Source of the DNA: Prado023 sp964418695
GTDB lineage: Bacteria; Actinomycetota; Actinomycetes; S36-B12; CAIYMF01
Direction of reading: 5' to 3'
DNA: 64,000 bases
Assembly: GCA_964418695.1 (NCBI GenBank)
Contig: CAYQMN010000006.1
Span: forward strand, 106,373-170,372
The notes below the pieces were generated by a model, which worked only from the letters and a program-made list of their open reading frames with translations, was not told the DNA's origin and made no database searches. Shown piece by piece: positions 1 to 8,374 of the stretch. How positions within the stretch are numbered: the stretch's first letter is position 1; every line of letters starts with the position of its first letter. The translations under genes were made by a program, and so were the position numbers.

Positions 1-1
1 C

Positions 2-364
2 TCCCCCGCCCCGATCAGCACGCCCGCCGGTCCGGACCTCGCCATCGAGCGGTCCCTGGCGTCCCGCCAGCGCCGCGCCGAGTCGGTCGCGCTGAGCCTG
101 AGGGACCCTAGCCTCGCCCGCGACCTGAGGATGGGCCGACCGGACCTCGCCCGGGACTACGACGACGGCGGGCTGGTGGACGTCAACCACGTCTCCGAGG
201 CCATCCTCGTGTCACACCTGGGCCTGACCGCCGTGCAGGCCAGCACCGTGATCGAGGTCCGGGAACGCATCGGGGGCTTCACGAGCGCCAACGAGCTCTG
301 CGTCCTGGCCGACCTACCGCCCCGGCAGCTCGACGCGATCCGGGACCGCGTGGTCACGCTGTAG
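2..364 (+). CDS. Helix-hairpin-helix (ComEA-type) protein, C-terminal part
   Basis: The reading frame is open from the left edge of the window to a TAG at 362-364, so only the last 120 residues are present and the start lies outside. The last 65 residues start DVNHVSEAILVSHLGL and continue with two short helices around RERIGGFTSANELCVLADLP. This spacing, a small hydrophobic helix, a GGF turn and a second helix ending near the C-terminus, is that of the tandem helix-hairpin-helix unit of ComEA and related non-specific DNA-binding proteins. The part before it is Arg/Ala/Ser-rich and gives no domain. The full protein may be a membrane or cytoplasmic protein that carries this module at its end; its function cannot be told from the fragment. 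It is followed by a simple repeat and then ndh on the same strand. Confidence 0.7.
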   Translation, partial: SPAPISTPAGPDLAIERSLASRQRRAESVALSLRDPSLARDLRMGRPDLARDYDDGGLVDVNHVSEAILVSHLGLTAVQASTVIEVRERIGGFTSANELCVLADLPPRQLDAIRDRVVTL

Positions 365-369
365 CGTCC

Positions 370-475
370 ACCGCACCGCACCGCACCGCACCGCACCGCA
401 CCGCCCCGCCCCGCCCCGCCCCGCCCCGCACCGCCCCGCACCGCCCCGCACCGCCCCGCCTCGCCTCGCCCCGCG
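370..475. repeat. Pentanucleotide CCGC(A/C) tandem repeat
   Basis: About 21 consecutive five-base units read CCGCA or CCGCC, drifting to TCGCC at the right end. The minus strand is therefore a run of GGGGC/TGCGG units that could form G-quadruplexes. It fills most of the gap between the helix-hairpin-helix gene and ndh; no gene is supported inside it. A second array of the same kind lies at 9281-9335. Confidence 0.9.
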
Positions 476-554
476 CGGCGATCGTGCGGTGGGCGGGGCT
501 CGGGTTGCGCCCGTAGCCTTGACGGGTTCCCTTCAGAGACCCGCAGGAGCAGGC

Positions 555-2069
555 ATGCAGGACAGCCCCTCGCCCACCGCTGCACCGCGGCACCGGGTGG
601 TCATCATCGGCTCGGGCTTCGGGGGCCTGTTCGCCGCGCACAAGCTCAAGCGGGCGAACTGCGACGTGACCCTGATCTCGCGCACGATCATGCATCTGTT
701 CCAGCCGCTGCTGTATCAGGTGGCCACCGGCATCCTGTCCAGCGGCGAGATATCCCCGGCCACCCGCGAGATCCTGCGCCGCCAGCGCAACGCGACCGTG
801 CTGCTCGGGGAGGTCACCGAGATCGACCTGTCGGCCCGCACGGTCACCTCGATGGCAGCCCCGGGGCCGCTCGTGACCCCCTACGACTCGCTGATCGTGG
901 CCGCTGGCGCCGGCCAGTCGTACTTCGGCAACGACCACTTCGCCGACTACGCGCCCGGCATGAAGAGCATCGACGACGCCTTCGAGCTGCGTGGGCGGAT
1001 CTACGGCTCGCTCGAGCTGGCCGAGCGGGAGGCCGACCCGGCCGAGATCCAGCGCTACCTCACGTTCGTGGTGGTCGGCGCGGGCCCGACCGGGGTCGAG
1101 ATGGCCGGGCAGATCGTGGAGCTGTGCCACCGCGCGCTGCGCAAGGAGTTCCGCAACATCGACACCACCCAGGCCCGGATCGTGATGCTGGACGCGGCCC
1201 CCGCGGTGCTCGGACCGTTCGGCGAGAAGCTGTCGGCCTCGGCGCTGCACATCCTGGAGAAGTCCGGGGTCGAGGTGCACCTGGGCGCGAAGGTCGTGGA
1301 CGTGACCGCCGACGGGGTCACCTACGAGGGCGACGACGGGCAGCGCACGTTCATCCCGGCGGCGTGCAAGGTGTGGGCGGCCGGGGTCGCCGCCTCGCCG
1401 CTGGGCCGGATGCTCGGCGACGCCACCGGAGCGCCCGTCGACCGTGCGGGGCGGATCGGCGTGCAGCGCGACCTCACGCTTCCGGGCCATCCCGAGGTGT
1501 TCGTCGTCGGCGACATGATCGCCCTGGACAACCTGCCCGGCGTCGCGCAGGTGGCGATCCAGGGCGGGCGGCACGCGGCGAGGACCATCCGTGCGCGGCT
1601 CGACGGCAAGCCCGAGCCCGGGGAGTTCGAGTACCACGACAAGGGCAGCATGGCCACGATCACCCGGTTCCAGGCGGTGGCCAAGATCGGCCGCTTCGAG
1701 ACCGCGGGATTCATCGCCTGGGTGCTCTGGCTGGTCGTGCACCTGATGTACATCGTCGGGTTCAAGTCCCGGCTGACCACCCTGCTGCACTGGGCGGTCA
1801 GCTTCGTGGGCCGGGCCCGCTCGGAGCGCACGTCCACCGCCCAGCAGGTGGCCGCCCGCAACCGACTGCACCACGCTGAAGACCAGCCGCCCCTCTGGCC
1901 GGGCGCGGTGGGGGAGCGGTTGGCCGACGGGCCACACCCGCACCCGGAGTTCCACCCGGAGCCCCACCCGGAGCCGCCCCCGGGCCCGGAGCCGGAGCCC
2001 CACCCGGAGCCGCTCCCGCACCCGGACCCGGAGCCCCACCCGGAGCCGCACCCGGAGCCCCGCTCGTGA
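555..2069 (+). CDS. ndh: Type II NADH dehydrogenase (NDH-2)
   Basis: Single-subunit flavoprotein that passes electrons from NADH to menaquinone at the inner face of the membrane without pumping protons. The FAD-binding GxGxxG lies at residues 19-24 (IIGSGFGG), the NADH-binding Rossmann motif near residue 172 (VVVGAGPTGVE), and the FAD-contacting VFVVGD motif near residue 315. The hydrophobic segment FIAWVLWLVVHLMYIVGF around residues 386-403 is the usual C-terminal membrane contact. The ATG at 555 was chosen because AGGAG sits five bases before it. Odd: after the family's normal end, about residue 459 onward, there is a 45-residue tail of HPEP/PEPHPE repeats, rich in His, Pro and Glu. The stop overlaps the GTG of the next gene by four bases (GTGA), so the two are translationally coupled. 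Confidence 0.93.
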   Translation: MQDSPSPTAAPRHRVVIIGSGFGGLFAAHKLKRANCDVTLISRTIMHLFQPLLYQVATGILSSGEISPATREILRRQRNATVLLGEVTEIDLSARTVTSMAAPGPLVTPYDSLIVAAGAGQSYFGNDHFADYAPGMKSIDDAFELRGRIYGSLELAEREADPAEIQRYLTFVVVGAGPTGVEMAGQIVELCHRALRKEFRNIDTTQARIVMLDAAPAVLGPFGEKLSASALHILEKSGVEVHLGAKVVDVTADGVTYEGDDGQRTFIPAACKVWAAGVAASPLGRMLGDATGAPVDRAGRIGVQRDLTLPGHPEVFVVGDMIALDNLPGVAQVAIQGGRHAARTIRARLDGKPEPGEFEYHDKGSMATITRFQAVAKIGRFETAGFIAWVLWLVVHLMYIVGFKSRLTTLLHWAVSFVGRARSERTSTAQQVAARNRLHHAEDQPPLWPGAVGERLADGPHPHPEFHPEPHPEPPPGPEPEPHPEPLPHPDPEPHPEPHPEPRS

Positions 2070-4042
2070 CGGCCGCCGCCTCGGACGGAGCCCCCGCCGA
2101 GGATCGTGCGCCCGGCGCGGACGGACCCGCCGCCTCGGACTCTGCGCTCGCCTCCGCTCCGTCCTCCCCGACCACCGCCACCCCCGCGGTTCCCTCGGCC
2201 GCGACTCCCTCCACCGGAGCGGCCCACCTGGTGCCCGCGCCAGCGGCCCGCGACGTGCGCGCCCGCTGGATGCGCCCGGTCGGGATGCGCGAGGTCCGCG
2301 GGATGACCTGGGCGGGCGACCGGCTGCTCGTCCTGGACGCGCGCACTGGGATGCTCGCGCAGGCCGACCCGACCGACGACTCCACCTGGGTGGTGAACGA
2401 CGGTCACGCCGAGCAGTTTCGCGGCGGGCGCGGCCTGGCCGCCGACGCCGACTCGGTCTGGCTCACCACCGAGCGCGGCCTGCACCGGGCACCCTGGGCC
2501 ACCGTCGCGCCCACCGGCTCCCGGCCCGGAATGTCGGTCGGCGCGGCCGAGCTCGTGCTCCCTGTCGAGGACGCCCACGGGGTCGCCGTGCACGGTGACG
2601 AGCTGTACCTCGTGGTCGGCAGCACCCTGCACGTCATGAGCCCCCCGACCCAGCCGACGAGCCTGGCAGAGTCGAGCCTCCGGATGGTCGAGGTGCACGG
2701 GGTCGGGGCCTGCTCGGCCTCGGCAACCCCGAGCCGGATCTGGCTGTGCGACGACGTCGAGCAGACCGTCTACGCGCTGGACCGGCACACCCTGCGGACG
2801 CTGTTCCGGGTGCTGGCGCCGCTGGAGGGCCCGTGCGCGATCGCCGCCCGCCCGGCACCCGCGAGGGACCACGCCGAGGACAACGGCGACGGCTCGGCCA
2901 ACGGCGCCGGCCCGGCCGCGGGCAACGGCCAGGACGCCGCCCACGACCAGGTGCTTCTCGCCTTCCACGAGCGCGAGCCCTACTTGTTCGACAACCCGTA
3001 CATCGACCCGTGCTGGGAGGCGCGCTACCGCGACCGGGTGGTCCTGCACGAGCTGCACCACCACCTGGACCCGACCGCGCGGATCGCCTGGTCGACCGGG
3101 CATCGCGTCCAGATGCACTACTTCGTCGTCCTGGACCCGGACCGCGACGCGTTCGACGAGGTCGAGAGCGGGGCGCTGCTCGACATCGAGTGGCGGATCA
3201 GCCTGCCCATCGACAGCCCGCGCCAGCGGCTGGTCAACGCCCAGCCGATCGGGCTGCCCTTCGACATCGAGCACGAGGACGACCTGACCGGGCGCCCCCA
3301 GCCGGTGGCCGTGTTCCGCATCCCGCGCCTGGACACGGACTCGCGGCTGGTCCTGGGCTGGCGGGCCACAGTGGAGCTGTTCGGGGTCAAGCACCAGCTG
3401 GGCCCGGCCGACCTCGCGGAGGCGCCCGGTCTGCCCGCCGAGCTCGCCGCCCGGTACCTGATCGATGACGAGGACCTGGACCTTGACTCCCCGGAGGTCG
3501 CCGCGGCCACCACCACCGCGATCGGAGAGGAGACCAACCTGCTCCAGCAGGCGCGCCGGATCCGCTCGCACGTCTACGACCTGCTCGAGTACGAGATGGG
3601 CAACGCCGACTCGCCGGTCGAGGTGATGGCCCGGGGCACCGGCTCGTGCGGCGAGCACGTCGGCACGATCATGGCCCTCATGCGCCGGGCGGGGATCGCC
3701 TGCCGGGTGGCTGGTCGCTACAAGGTGCCCTACTTCCCGTGGGACACCGGGCCCCTGTACCCGGACTACAACCACGTCTGGGTCGACCTGTACCTGCCCG
3801 GACACGGCTGGGTGCCGGTCGAGAGCAACCCTGACGACGTGCGCCCCGGCGGCCCCTACCCGGATCGGTTCTTCATGGGCCTGCCATGGCGGCACATCGA
3901 GCTCGGCAAGGACATCAGCTTCGAGAAGGTGCTGCACCGGACGACTGGGCGGTGGCGGCGGATCGGCGCACGGCGGCTGAGCCGCAACAACATCCGGTTC
4001 GACGTCCTGAGCGAGATCGCCCCAGGCCCGCATGACTCCTGA
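2066..4042 (+). CDS. Transglutaminase-fold protein with N-terminal propeller-like region
   Basis: 658 residues. The first ~65 are Ala/Pro/Ser-rich and disordered. Residues ~65-270 carry repeated strand patterns such as VRGMTWAGDRLLVLDARTG and RGLAADADSVWLTTERGL, as in beta-propeller or NHL-like domains. A low-complexity insert (Asn/Gly/Ala/Asp-rich) follows near residue 270. Residues ~490-600 form a transglutaminase/papain-like core: Cys in GTGSCGEHV near 527, His in YNHVWVDLY near 568, and an Asp-rich stretch shortly after, so a catalytic triad is plausible. No signal peptide or membrane helix was seen, so it probably acts in the cytoplasm. Such domains hydrolyse peptides or deamidate or cross-link proteins; the substrate is unknown. 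GTG start, four-base overlap with ndh, implies co-expression. Confidence 0.75.
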   Translation: MTAAASDGAPAEDRAPGADGPAASDSALASAPSSPTTATPAVPSAATPSTGAAHLVPAPAARDVRARWMRPVGMREVRGMTWAGDRLLVLDARTGMLAQADPTDDSTWVVNDGHAEQFRGGRGLAADADSVWLTTERGLHRAPWATVAPTGSRPGMSVGAAELVLPVEDAHGVAVHGDELYLVVGSTLHVMSPPTQPTSLAESSLRMVEVHGVGACSASATPSRIWLCDDVEQTVYALDRHTLRTLFRVLAPLEGPCAIAARPAPARDHAEDNGDGSANGAGPAAGNGQDAAHDQVLLAFHEREPYLFDNPYIDPCWEARYRDRVVLHELHHHLDPTARIAWSTGHRVQMHYFVVLDPDRDAFDEVESGALLDIEWRISLPIDSPRQRLVNAQPIGLPFDIEHEDDLTGRPQPVAVFRIPRLDTDSRLVLGWRATVELFGVKHQLGPADLAEAPGLPAELAARYLIDDEDLDLDSPEVAAATTTAIGEETNLLQQARRIRSHVYDLLEYEMGNADSPVEVMARGTGSCGEHVGTIMALMRRAGIACRVAGRYKVPYFPWDTGPLYPDYNHVWVDLYLPGHGWVPVESNPDDVRPGGPYPDRFFMGLPWRHIELGKDISFEKVLHRTTGRWRRIGARRLSRNNIRFDVLSEIAPGPHDS

Positions 4043-4056
4043 GCGGCGACCCCGCC

Positions 4057-4109
4057 GGAGTTGGTAGTGAATTCGGGCAACTCAGTTGGCCGAATTCACT
4101 ACCAACTCC
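4057..4109. terminator. Long near-perfect hairpin between convergent genes
   Basis: A 53-base inverted repeat with arms 4057-4082 and 4084-4109 around a single C; 25 of 26 base pairs match and the outer 20 are perfect. It contains GAATTC on both arms and is clearly less GC-rich than its surroundings. It sits between the end of the transglutaminase gene and the end of the amylase gene, so a two-way terminator is the simplest reading, though no T-run flanks it. A mobile palindromic (REP-like) element is the alternative. Confidence 0.7.
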
Positions 4110-4119
4110 ACGACTCGAC

Positions 4120-5574
4120 TCAGCTCACCCAGACCGACACCCCGCCGCTCGGGTGCCGGAACTGCGCGGACCCGTCCTCGTCGGTGACGATCGACTGCGC
4201 GTCGTGGCCCGTCGCGTCGTGGAACGTGGCTGTGGGCAGCCCGGTTCCGATCCTCAGCGACCCGGCGTCGCCGTTGCCCAGCACCACGACCGCCACGAGC
4301 CCGGGCCGGCGGCGCAGCCAGCCGATCGTGTTCGGCGAGTCGAAGTGATCCTCCTGCTCCGCGTCCTCTCCGAGCTCGGTCCGCACCGCGAGCATCGCGT
4401 CGATCAGCGGACGCATCGCGGGCAGGTGGACATCCACCCGTTGCCCGCCGCGCTCCTCGGAGTAGTCCGCGCCGTCGTAGTCGGCGACGAACACGCACGG
4501 GATGCCGTCGCGGCGCAGGAGGATCAGCGCGTAGGCCAAGGGCTTGAACCAGCTCTCGACTGCGGATTCCAGCGCCTGCAGCGGCTGGGAGTCGTGGTTG
4601 TCCACGAAGGTCATCGCCAGCTCGGGCCGGATCGACACGAGGGTCTCGTCGAAGACCGCGCGCAGGTCGTAGCCCGCCCCCGCCAGGCTGGCGGCCTGGA
4701 GCCGGAAGTGCAGCGGCACGTCGAAGAGCATGATCTCCTCGTCGCTCTCGCTCAGGAAGTACTCCAGCGCCGCGAGGTTGGGCGACCAGTACTCGCCGAC
4801 CACGGCCAGCTCCCGCCCCGCGTGCGCGCGCATCGCCGCCATGTACCCGTGCAGCACCTTCGCGGGCATGTGCTTGACCGCGTCCAGGCGCAGCCCGTCG
4901 ATGCCGGTGAGGTCCACGTACCAGTCGCCCCAGTCCACGAGCAGCTGCTGGACCTCGGGGTTGGCGTGGTCGACGTCGGCACCCATGAGGTAGTCGTAGT
5001 TGCCCAGCTCCAGGTCCACACCCTCGGCGAACGACTTGCCCTCGAACAGGAAGATGGCGTCCTGCGGATGGCCGTCGAGGCTGTCGTGGTCGACCGCCAC
5101 GAAGTGGCTGGCGTTCAGGGTGCGCGGGTCGTACTTGCCGGCGCGTCCGGGGAAGTCGAAGCCGGTCCACACCTCCACCTCTCGCGGCTCGGCCAGGGCG
5201 TGGTTGCGGTTCTCGCGGGCGATCGGCGTCGCGCGCACGATCTCGCTGCGGTCCGCGCCCAGGCGATGCCCCCACACGATGTCGGCGTAGACGGTCAGCC
5301 CGGCCGCCTGCAGGTCGCGGATCGCCGCGAGGTACTCGTCCTTGGTCCCGTACTTGGTGGCGACGCCGCCCTTCTGGTCGAACTCGCCGAGGTCGTACAG
5401 GTCGTACACGCCGTAGCCCACGTCGTAGCCGCCCGCGTGGCCCTTGTAGGCCGGCGGCAGCCAGACCGCGGTGAACCCGGAGGCGGCCAGCTCCTGCGCG
5501 CGCGCCGAGGCCGAACGCCACAGGGTCCCTGCGCCGGGGCTGTACCAGTGGAAGAGCTGCAGGACCGCGGTCAT
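4120..5574 (-). CDS. Cytoplasmic alpha-amylase, GH13
   Basis: 484 residues. Endo-acting hydrolase of alpha-1,4-glucans. It begins TAVLQLFHWYSPG, typical of the cytoplasmic amylase group (GH13 subfamily 5, E. coli AmyA type), and has no signal peptide. Catalytic residues of the (beta/alpha)8 barrel are visible: nucleophile Asp in GLRLDAVKH near residue 230, acid/base Glu in VVGEYW near 260, and the transition-state Asp in FVDNHDS near 327. Start ATG overlaps the stop of the upstream repeat protein by four bases (ATGA). With the alpha-glucosidase and MalQ elsewhere in this window it would let the cell degrade intracellular glycogen or maltodextrins. Confidence 0.9.
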   Translation of the reverse strand: MTAVLQLFHWYSPGAGTLWRSASARAQELAASGFTAVWLPPAYKGHAGGYDVGYGVYDLYDLGEFDQKGGVATKYGTKDEYLAAIRDLQAAGLTVYADIVWGHRLGADRSEIVRATPIARENRNHALAEPREVEVWTGFDFPGRAGKYDPRTLNASHFVAVDHDSLDGHPQDAIFLFEGKSFAEGVDLELGNYDYLMGADVDHANPEVQQLLVDWGDWYVDLTGIDGLRLDAVKHMPAKVLHGYMAAMRAHAGRELAVVGEYWSPNLAALEYFLSESDEEIMLFDVPLHFRLQAASLAGAGYDLRAVFDETLVSIRPELAMTFVDNHDSQPLQALESAVESWFKPLAYALILLRRDGIPCVFVADYDGADYSEERGGQRVDVHLPAMRPLIDAMLAVRTELGEDAEQEDHFDSPNTIGWLRRRPGLVAVVVLGNGDAGSLRIGTGLPTATFHDATGHDAQSIVTDEDGSAQFRHPSGGVSVWVS

Positions 5575-6044
5575 GCCCGATCCCGCGTGACGGCAGCCCG
5601 CACCGCCGCCGCGGTCAGGCCGACCTTCGACACGGCGGCACCGACCCGGGCGACCGCCCCCACTGCGCCGACCGACGCCACGGATCCGGCCGACCCGACC
5701 GCCGCCACCGAGCCGGTCGAGGCGACCGTGGCGACCGAGCCCGAGGATCCCACTGCGCCGACCGACCCCACCGACTTGGCCGAGAGCACGGACAGGACCG
5801 AGGCGAAGGACCCGATCGAGAGGACCGAGCCCGCGGAGCCGATGCTCAGGATCGAGCCGGCCGAGCCGATGGACAGGATCGATCCGACCGAGCCGACGCT
5901 CAGGATCGACCCACGACTGCCCCGGGAGCGCCACGATCCATGCCCGGGCGCCTGCTCGACGGCGGCGTCTTCGTGCGGCGAGTCGACGGCAGCGGCGGCG
6001 TGCCCGACGGCAGCGTCTTCGTGCGGGCTCATGGAATCGGCCAC
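5571..6044 (-). CDS. Triplet-repeat (x-Ser-aliphatic) protein, unknown function
   Basis: 157 residues. The N-terminus holds a duplicated SPHEDAAV segment. From about residue 45 to 138 the sequence is an almost unbroken three-residue repeat: small residue or Leu, then Ser, then Ile/Val/Ala (GSI-LSV-GSV-GSI-LSI-GSA and so on, about 30 triplets, with a nine-residue super-period early on). The C-terminus is a short basic helix. A pattern with Ser and an aliphatic residue at fixed steps of three suggests a regular solenoid or packed extended-helix fibre rather than a globular enzyme. Start: GTG at 6044 is preceded by GGGAGG with eight bases spacing and lies two bases after the hydrolase stop; the internal ATG at 6032 lacks a site. 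It overlaps the amylase ATG. I do not recognise a characterised family. Confidence 0.72.
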   Translation of the reverse strand: MADSMSPHEDAAVGHAAAAVDSPHEDAAVEQAPGHGSWRSRGSRGSILSVGSVGSILSIGSAGSILSIGSAGSVLSIGSFASVLSVLSAKSVGSVGAVGSSGSVATVASTGSVAAVGSAGSVASVGAVGAVARVGAAVSKVGLTAAAVRAAVTRDRA

Positions 6045-6046
6045 GG

Positions 6047-8089
6047 CTATTGCCCTCCCGAGGTGCCGAAGCTGGCGAGCAGGCCGGAGACGTCCCCGCG
6101 CGCCAGCTCGGCGGCCGAGGTGTTGTCCAGTCCGATCGTGGCCGGGTCGACCCCCCACTTCTGCAGCTGGCCCTCGACCGCGGTGCGTGCCGACTCGAAC
6201 CGCTTGGCGACCATCCGCCGGGCCGCCCACTCCTGCTCGCGCTCGCGCAGCGCCCGCTCCATCCGCTCGCACTGCTGCGGCGTGGCGTCCAGTCCGAACC
6301 CGAAGCGGATCGCGTCCACCAGCTCGATCCGGTAGTCGTGGCCACGGCGCACGAACAGTCCGGGCTTGGTCTGCATCCCGTTCTTGAGGTCCACCAGGGT
6401 GAGCACGAACGTCGTCACCGGGCGGAACATGGTCTCGCGCGGCACGCCGGGCGGGCGCTTCTCCGGCGGACCCATCCACCACGGCTCGCGCACGACCGCC
6501 TCGTAGCTGAACTTGTTGATCGGGTCGTCGTGGTGGATGACCTGGATGTGCCGGACGCTCGGCGACAGCCTGGGGATCTCGTCGGCCTGCGCGACCGCGC
6601 CGAGGACCTGGGTGGGGTCGATCCCGAACGGGTCGGCGAACCACTCCTCCCACAGGTCGGTGCGGAACGGCGTGCCCAGATAGAGACCGCCGTCGAGGCC
6701 GAGCTCACCGAACCGGTGGGTGCCCGCAGCGGCCACGTCGAGGGCGACCTGGGCGCCCAGGCTCTCGCCGAACTGCAGCAGCCGGGGCCGCTTGTCCGCC
6801 GGCATCGACGCGATGCGGTCGCGGATGCCGGCCAGCACCAGGGTCTGCAGCCGCACCCCGGCCTGGGTGGCGTTCAGCGCGAGGAAGCTGGGCACGAGGG
6901 CGTACTGCGGCACGATGATCGCGCAGTCGCCGCGGGTCAGGTACTCCACGGCCTCGGCGAACGAGTAGTTGACATACCCCACGCCGGTGGGCGCGGCGAC
7001 CACGATCATCGAGCGCTCGTAGGCACCGACCGCCTCCAGCTCGGCCAGCGCCAGGGTCGCGCGCTCCTCCAGGGACTCCGCGCTGGCGAACCCCGCGACC
7101 ACCCGCACCGGGTCGATCGCCGGCTCGCCCATGAGCGTGGAGATCTGGGTGGCAGTCAGGGTCATCAGCACGAACCGGCGACCCTCCTTGCCGATGCTGT
7201 CGAACGCGACCAGGCTGCGCGGCCCGGCGGTCACATGCTCGCTGGTGGGCGGCGCCGGGTACGCCGGCTCGACCACGTCGTCGGCGTGCTGGATGCGCCG
7301 GCGCACCCGGTCCAGGGCGAAGAACCCGAGGGGGACCAGAGCGCCCGCGGCGACGGTGTGCCCGACCAGCGGGGTCACCGGGTCGTCCTGGCGGCCCAGA
7401 GCGGCGTCGATGATCCACGTGCTGCCCTCGGCGATGGCGAACTCGGTGGCTGCCAGGGCCAGCAGCCCGGCGCCGACGCCGGCGCCCACACCGACCGCCC
7501 TGGCCAGGCTCTTGGCGGACGTGCCGCCGGTGGCGGGATCCTCGGGGGTCTGGTCCTGGTCGGTGCGCAGCCGGCGGGCCCGGGCGTCCATCTGCCAGAC
7601 GCGCAGCGCGGCCGTGGCCCCGCCGAGACCGGCCGCCGTGAGCATCCCCAGCACGGGGCCGTTGGCTCGGGTCAGCGGCCGGGACAGCCGGTCCGCACCG
7701 ACGACCAGAGTGGTCATCGCACCCCCCGCGCCCATCACCCACGCACCGGAGGAGACGGCGGCGACCGGCAGCGGCGCGGTGTGGCTCTTGGGCAGGGCCT
7801 GGCTGGTGAAGCTGCCCAGCGCGGCGAAGCTGGCCGAGGTGAGCAGCAGCATGTTCTCGGGATTGCCGTGGCCGCGCAGCTTGGTGAGCAGCTCGGCGCT
7901 GGCCTCCACCGCCGAGACCACCACCGTCGAGGCGCCCAGCCCGTAGGCGGCGGCGGTCGCGGTGGCCATCGCCTGGTCGCTGGCGGAGCGCGGGAGCAGA
8001 CCGCGCTGGAAGGTGGAGGCGGTCAGGGCCGCAGCGGCAGCCACGCCGGTGCGCAGCGCCAAGTACCTGCTCGCCCGATGCCTGGCCAC
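6047..8089 (-). CDS. Membrane alpha/beta-hydrolase, Abhydrolase_9 family
   Basis: About 680 residues. The N-terminal half has several hydrophobic segments (for example VAAAAALTAS, PVAAVSSGAWVMGAGGAM, VGVGAGVGAGLLALAA) and a QRGLLPRS motif, as in the N-terminal domain of this family (Pfam Abhydrolase_9_N). The C-terminal half is an alpha/beta-hydrolase with nucleophile elbow GESLGAQ near residue 440 and a His-rich VIHHDDPINKFSYE loop. The family is common in actinobacteria, integral to the membrane, with unknown substrate. The start is uncertain: GTG at 8089 gives the expected beginning shortly before the first membrane segment, but no good ribosome site is seen and further GTGs lie upstream. 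The stop is two bases before the next gene, so these minus-strand genes form one operon ending in the amylase. Confidence 0.8.
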   Translation of the reverse strand: MARHRASRYLALRTGVAAAAALTASTFQRGLLPRSASDQAMATATAAAYGLGASTVVVSAVEASAELLTKLRGHGNPENMLLLTSASFAALGSFTSQALPKSHTAPLPVAAVSSGAWVMGAGGAMTTLVVGADRLSRPLTRANGPVLGMLTAAGLGGATAALRVWQMDARARRLRTDQDQTPEDPATGGTSAKSLARAVGVGAGVGAGLLALAATEFAIAEGSTWIIDAALGRQDDPVTPLVGHTVAAGALVPLGFFALDRVRRRIQHADDVVEPAYPAPPTSEHVTAGPRSLVAFDSIGKEGRRFVLMTLTATQISTLMGEPAIDPVRVVAGFASAESLEERATLALAELEAVGAYERSMIVVAAPTGVGYVNYSFAEAVEYLTRGDCAIIVPQYALVPSFLALNATQAGVRLQTLVLAGIRDRIASMPADKRPRLLQFGESLGAQVALDVAAAGTHRFGELGLDGGLYLGTPFRTDLWEEWFADPFGIDPTQVLGAVAQADEIPRLSPSVRHIQVIHHDDPINKFSYEAVVREPWWMGPPEKRPPGVPRETMFRPVTTFVLTLVDLKNGMQTKPGLFVRRGHDYRIELVDAIRFGFGLDATPQQCERMERALREREQEWAARRMVAKRFESARTAVEGQLQKWGVDPATIGLDNTSAAELARGDVSGLLASFGTSGGQ

Positions 8090-8220
8090 ATGCGGCAGTC
8101 TGCCCGATCGGGCGGGCCGGTGCGGGGCCGACGGAGACACCGGGCGGGTCACGCAGCCGGGAGCGGGAGCCGGACCCGACTCTGGTGCGGTGCGCCGGGT
8201 GCGGGGCGAAGGCGCGGGGC

Positions 8221-8311
8221 ATGGGGGCTGGGCGTGGGTGCGGGCCGGGGTGCGGGCGTGGGCGTGGGCGTGGGCTGGGCCTGGGTGCGGGGCGTGGGTG
8301 CGATCATGCAC
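8221..8311. repeat. G-rich GGGCGTGGGTGC-type low-complexity tract
   Basis: The plus strand is a run of GGGCGTG and GGGTGCG units with G-runs of three to five bases, giving several potential G-quadruplexes. It lies in the divergent gap between the Abhydrolase_9 gene and the MaoC gene. The open frames across it (Ala/His/Pro-rich on the minus strand) look like by-products of composition. Confidence 0.75.
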
Positions 8312-8338
8312 GGGTCGCGCGGGCCGGGGCGGGCGCAC

Positions 8339-8344
8339 TAGCGT
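8339..8344 (+). promoter_or_regulatory. Probable -10 element of the MaoC gene
   Basis: TAGCGT matches the actinobacterial TANNNT -10. It lies 30 bases before the ATG, leaving a short leader that carries the GGAGAG ribosome site at 8366-8371. No clear -35 was seen. Confidence 0.45.
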
Positions 8345-8374
8345 CGGGTCAGCCCACGAGCCGATGGAGAGTCC

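Noticed and set aside
354..2051. Long minus-strand open frame opposite ndh
   Set aside because: Arg/Ala/Gly-rich with no motif; it is the shadow of ndh in GC-rich DNA, with codon bias fitting the plus strand.
1322..4033. 903-codon minus-strand frame opposite ndh and the transglutaminase gene
   Set aside because: It spans two real genes and has the composition of a shadow; no domain or start site.
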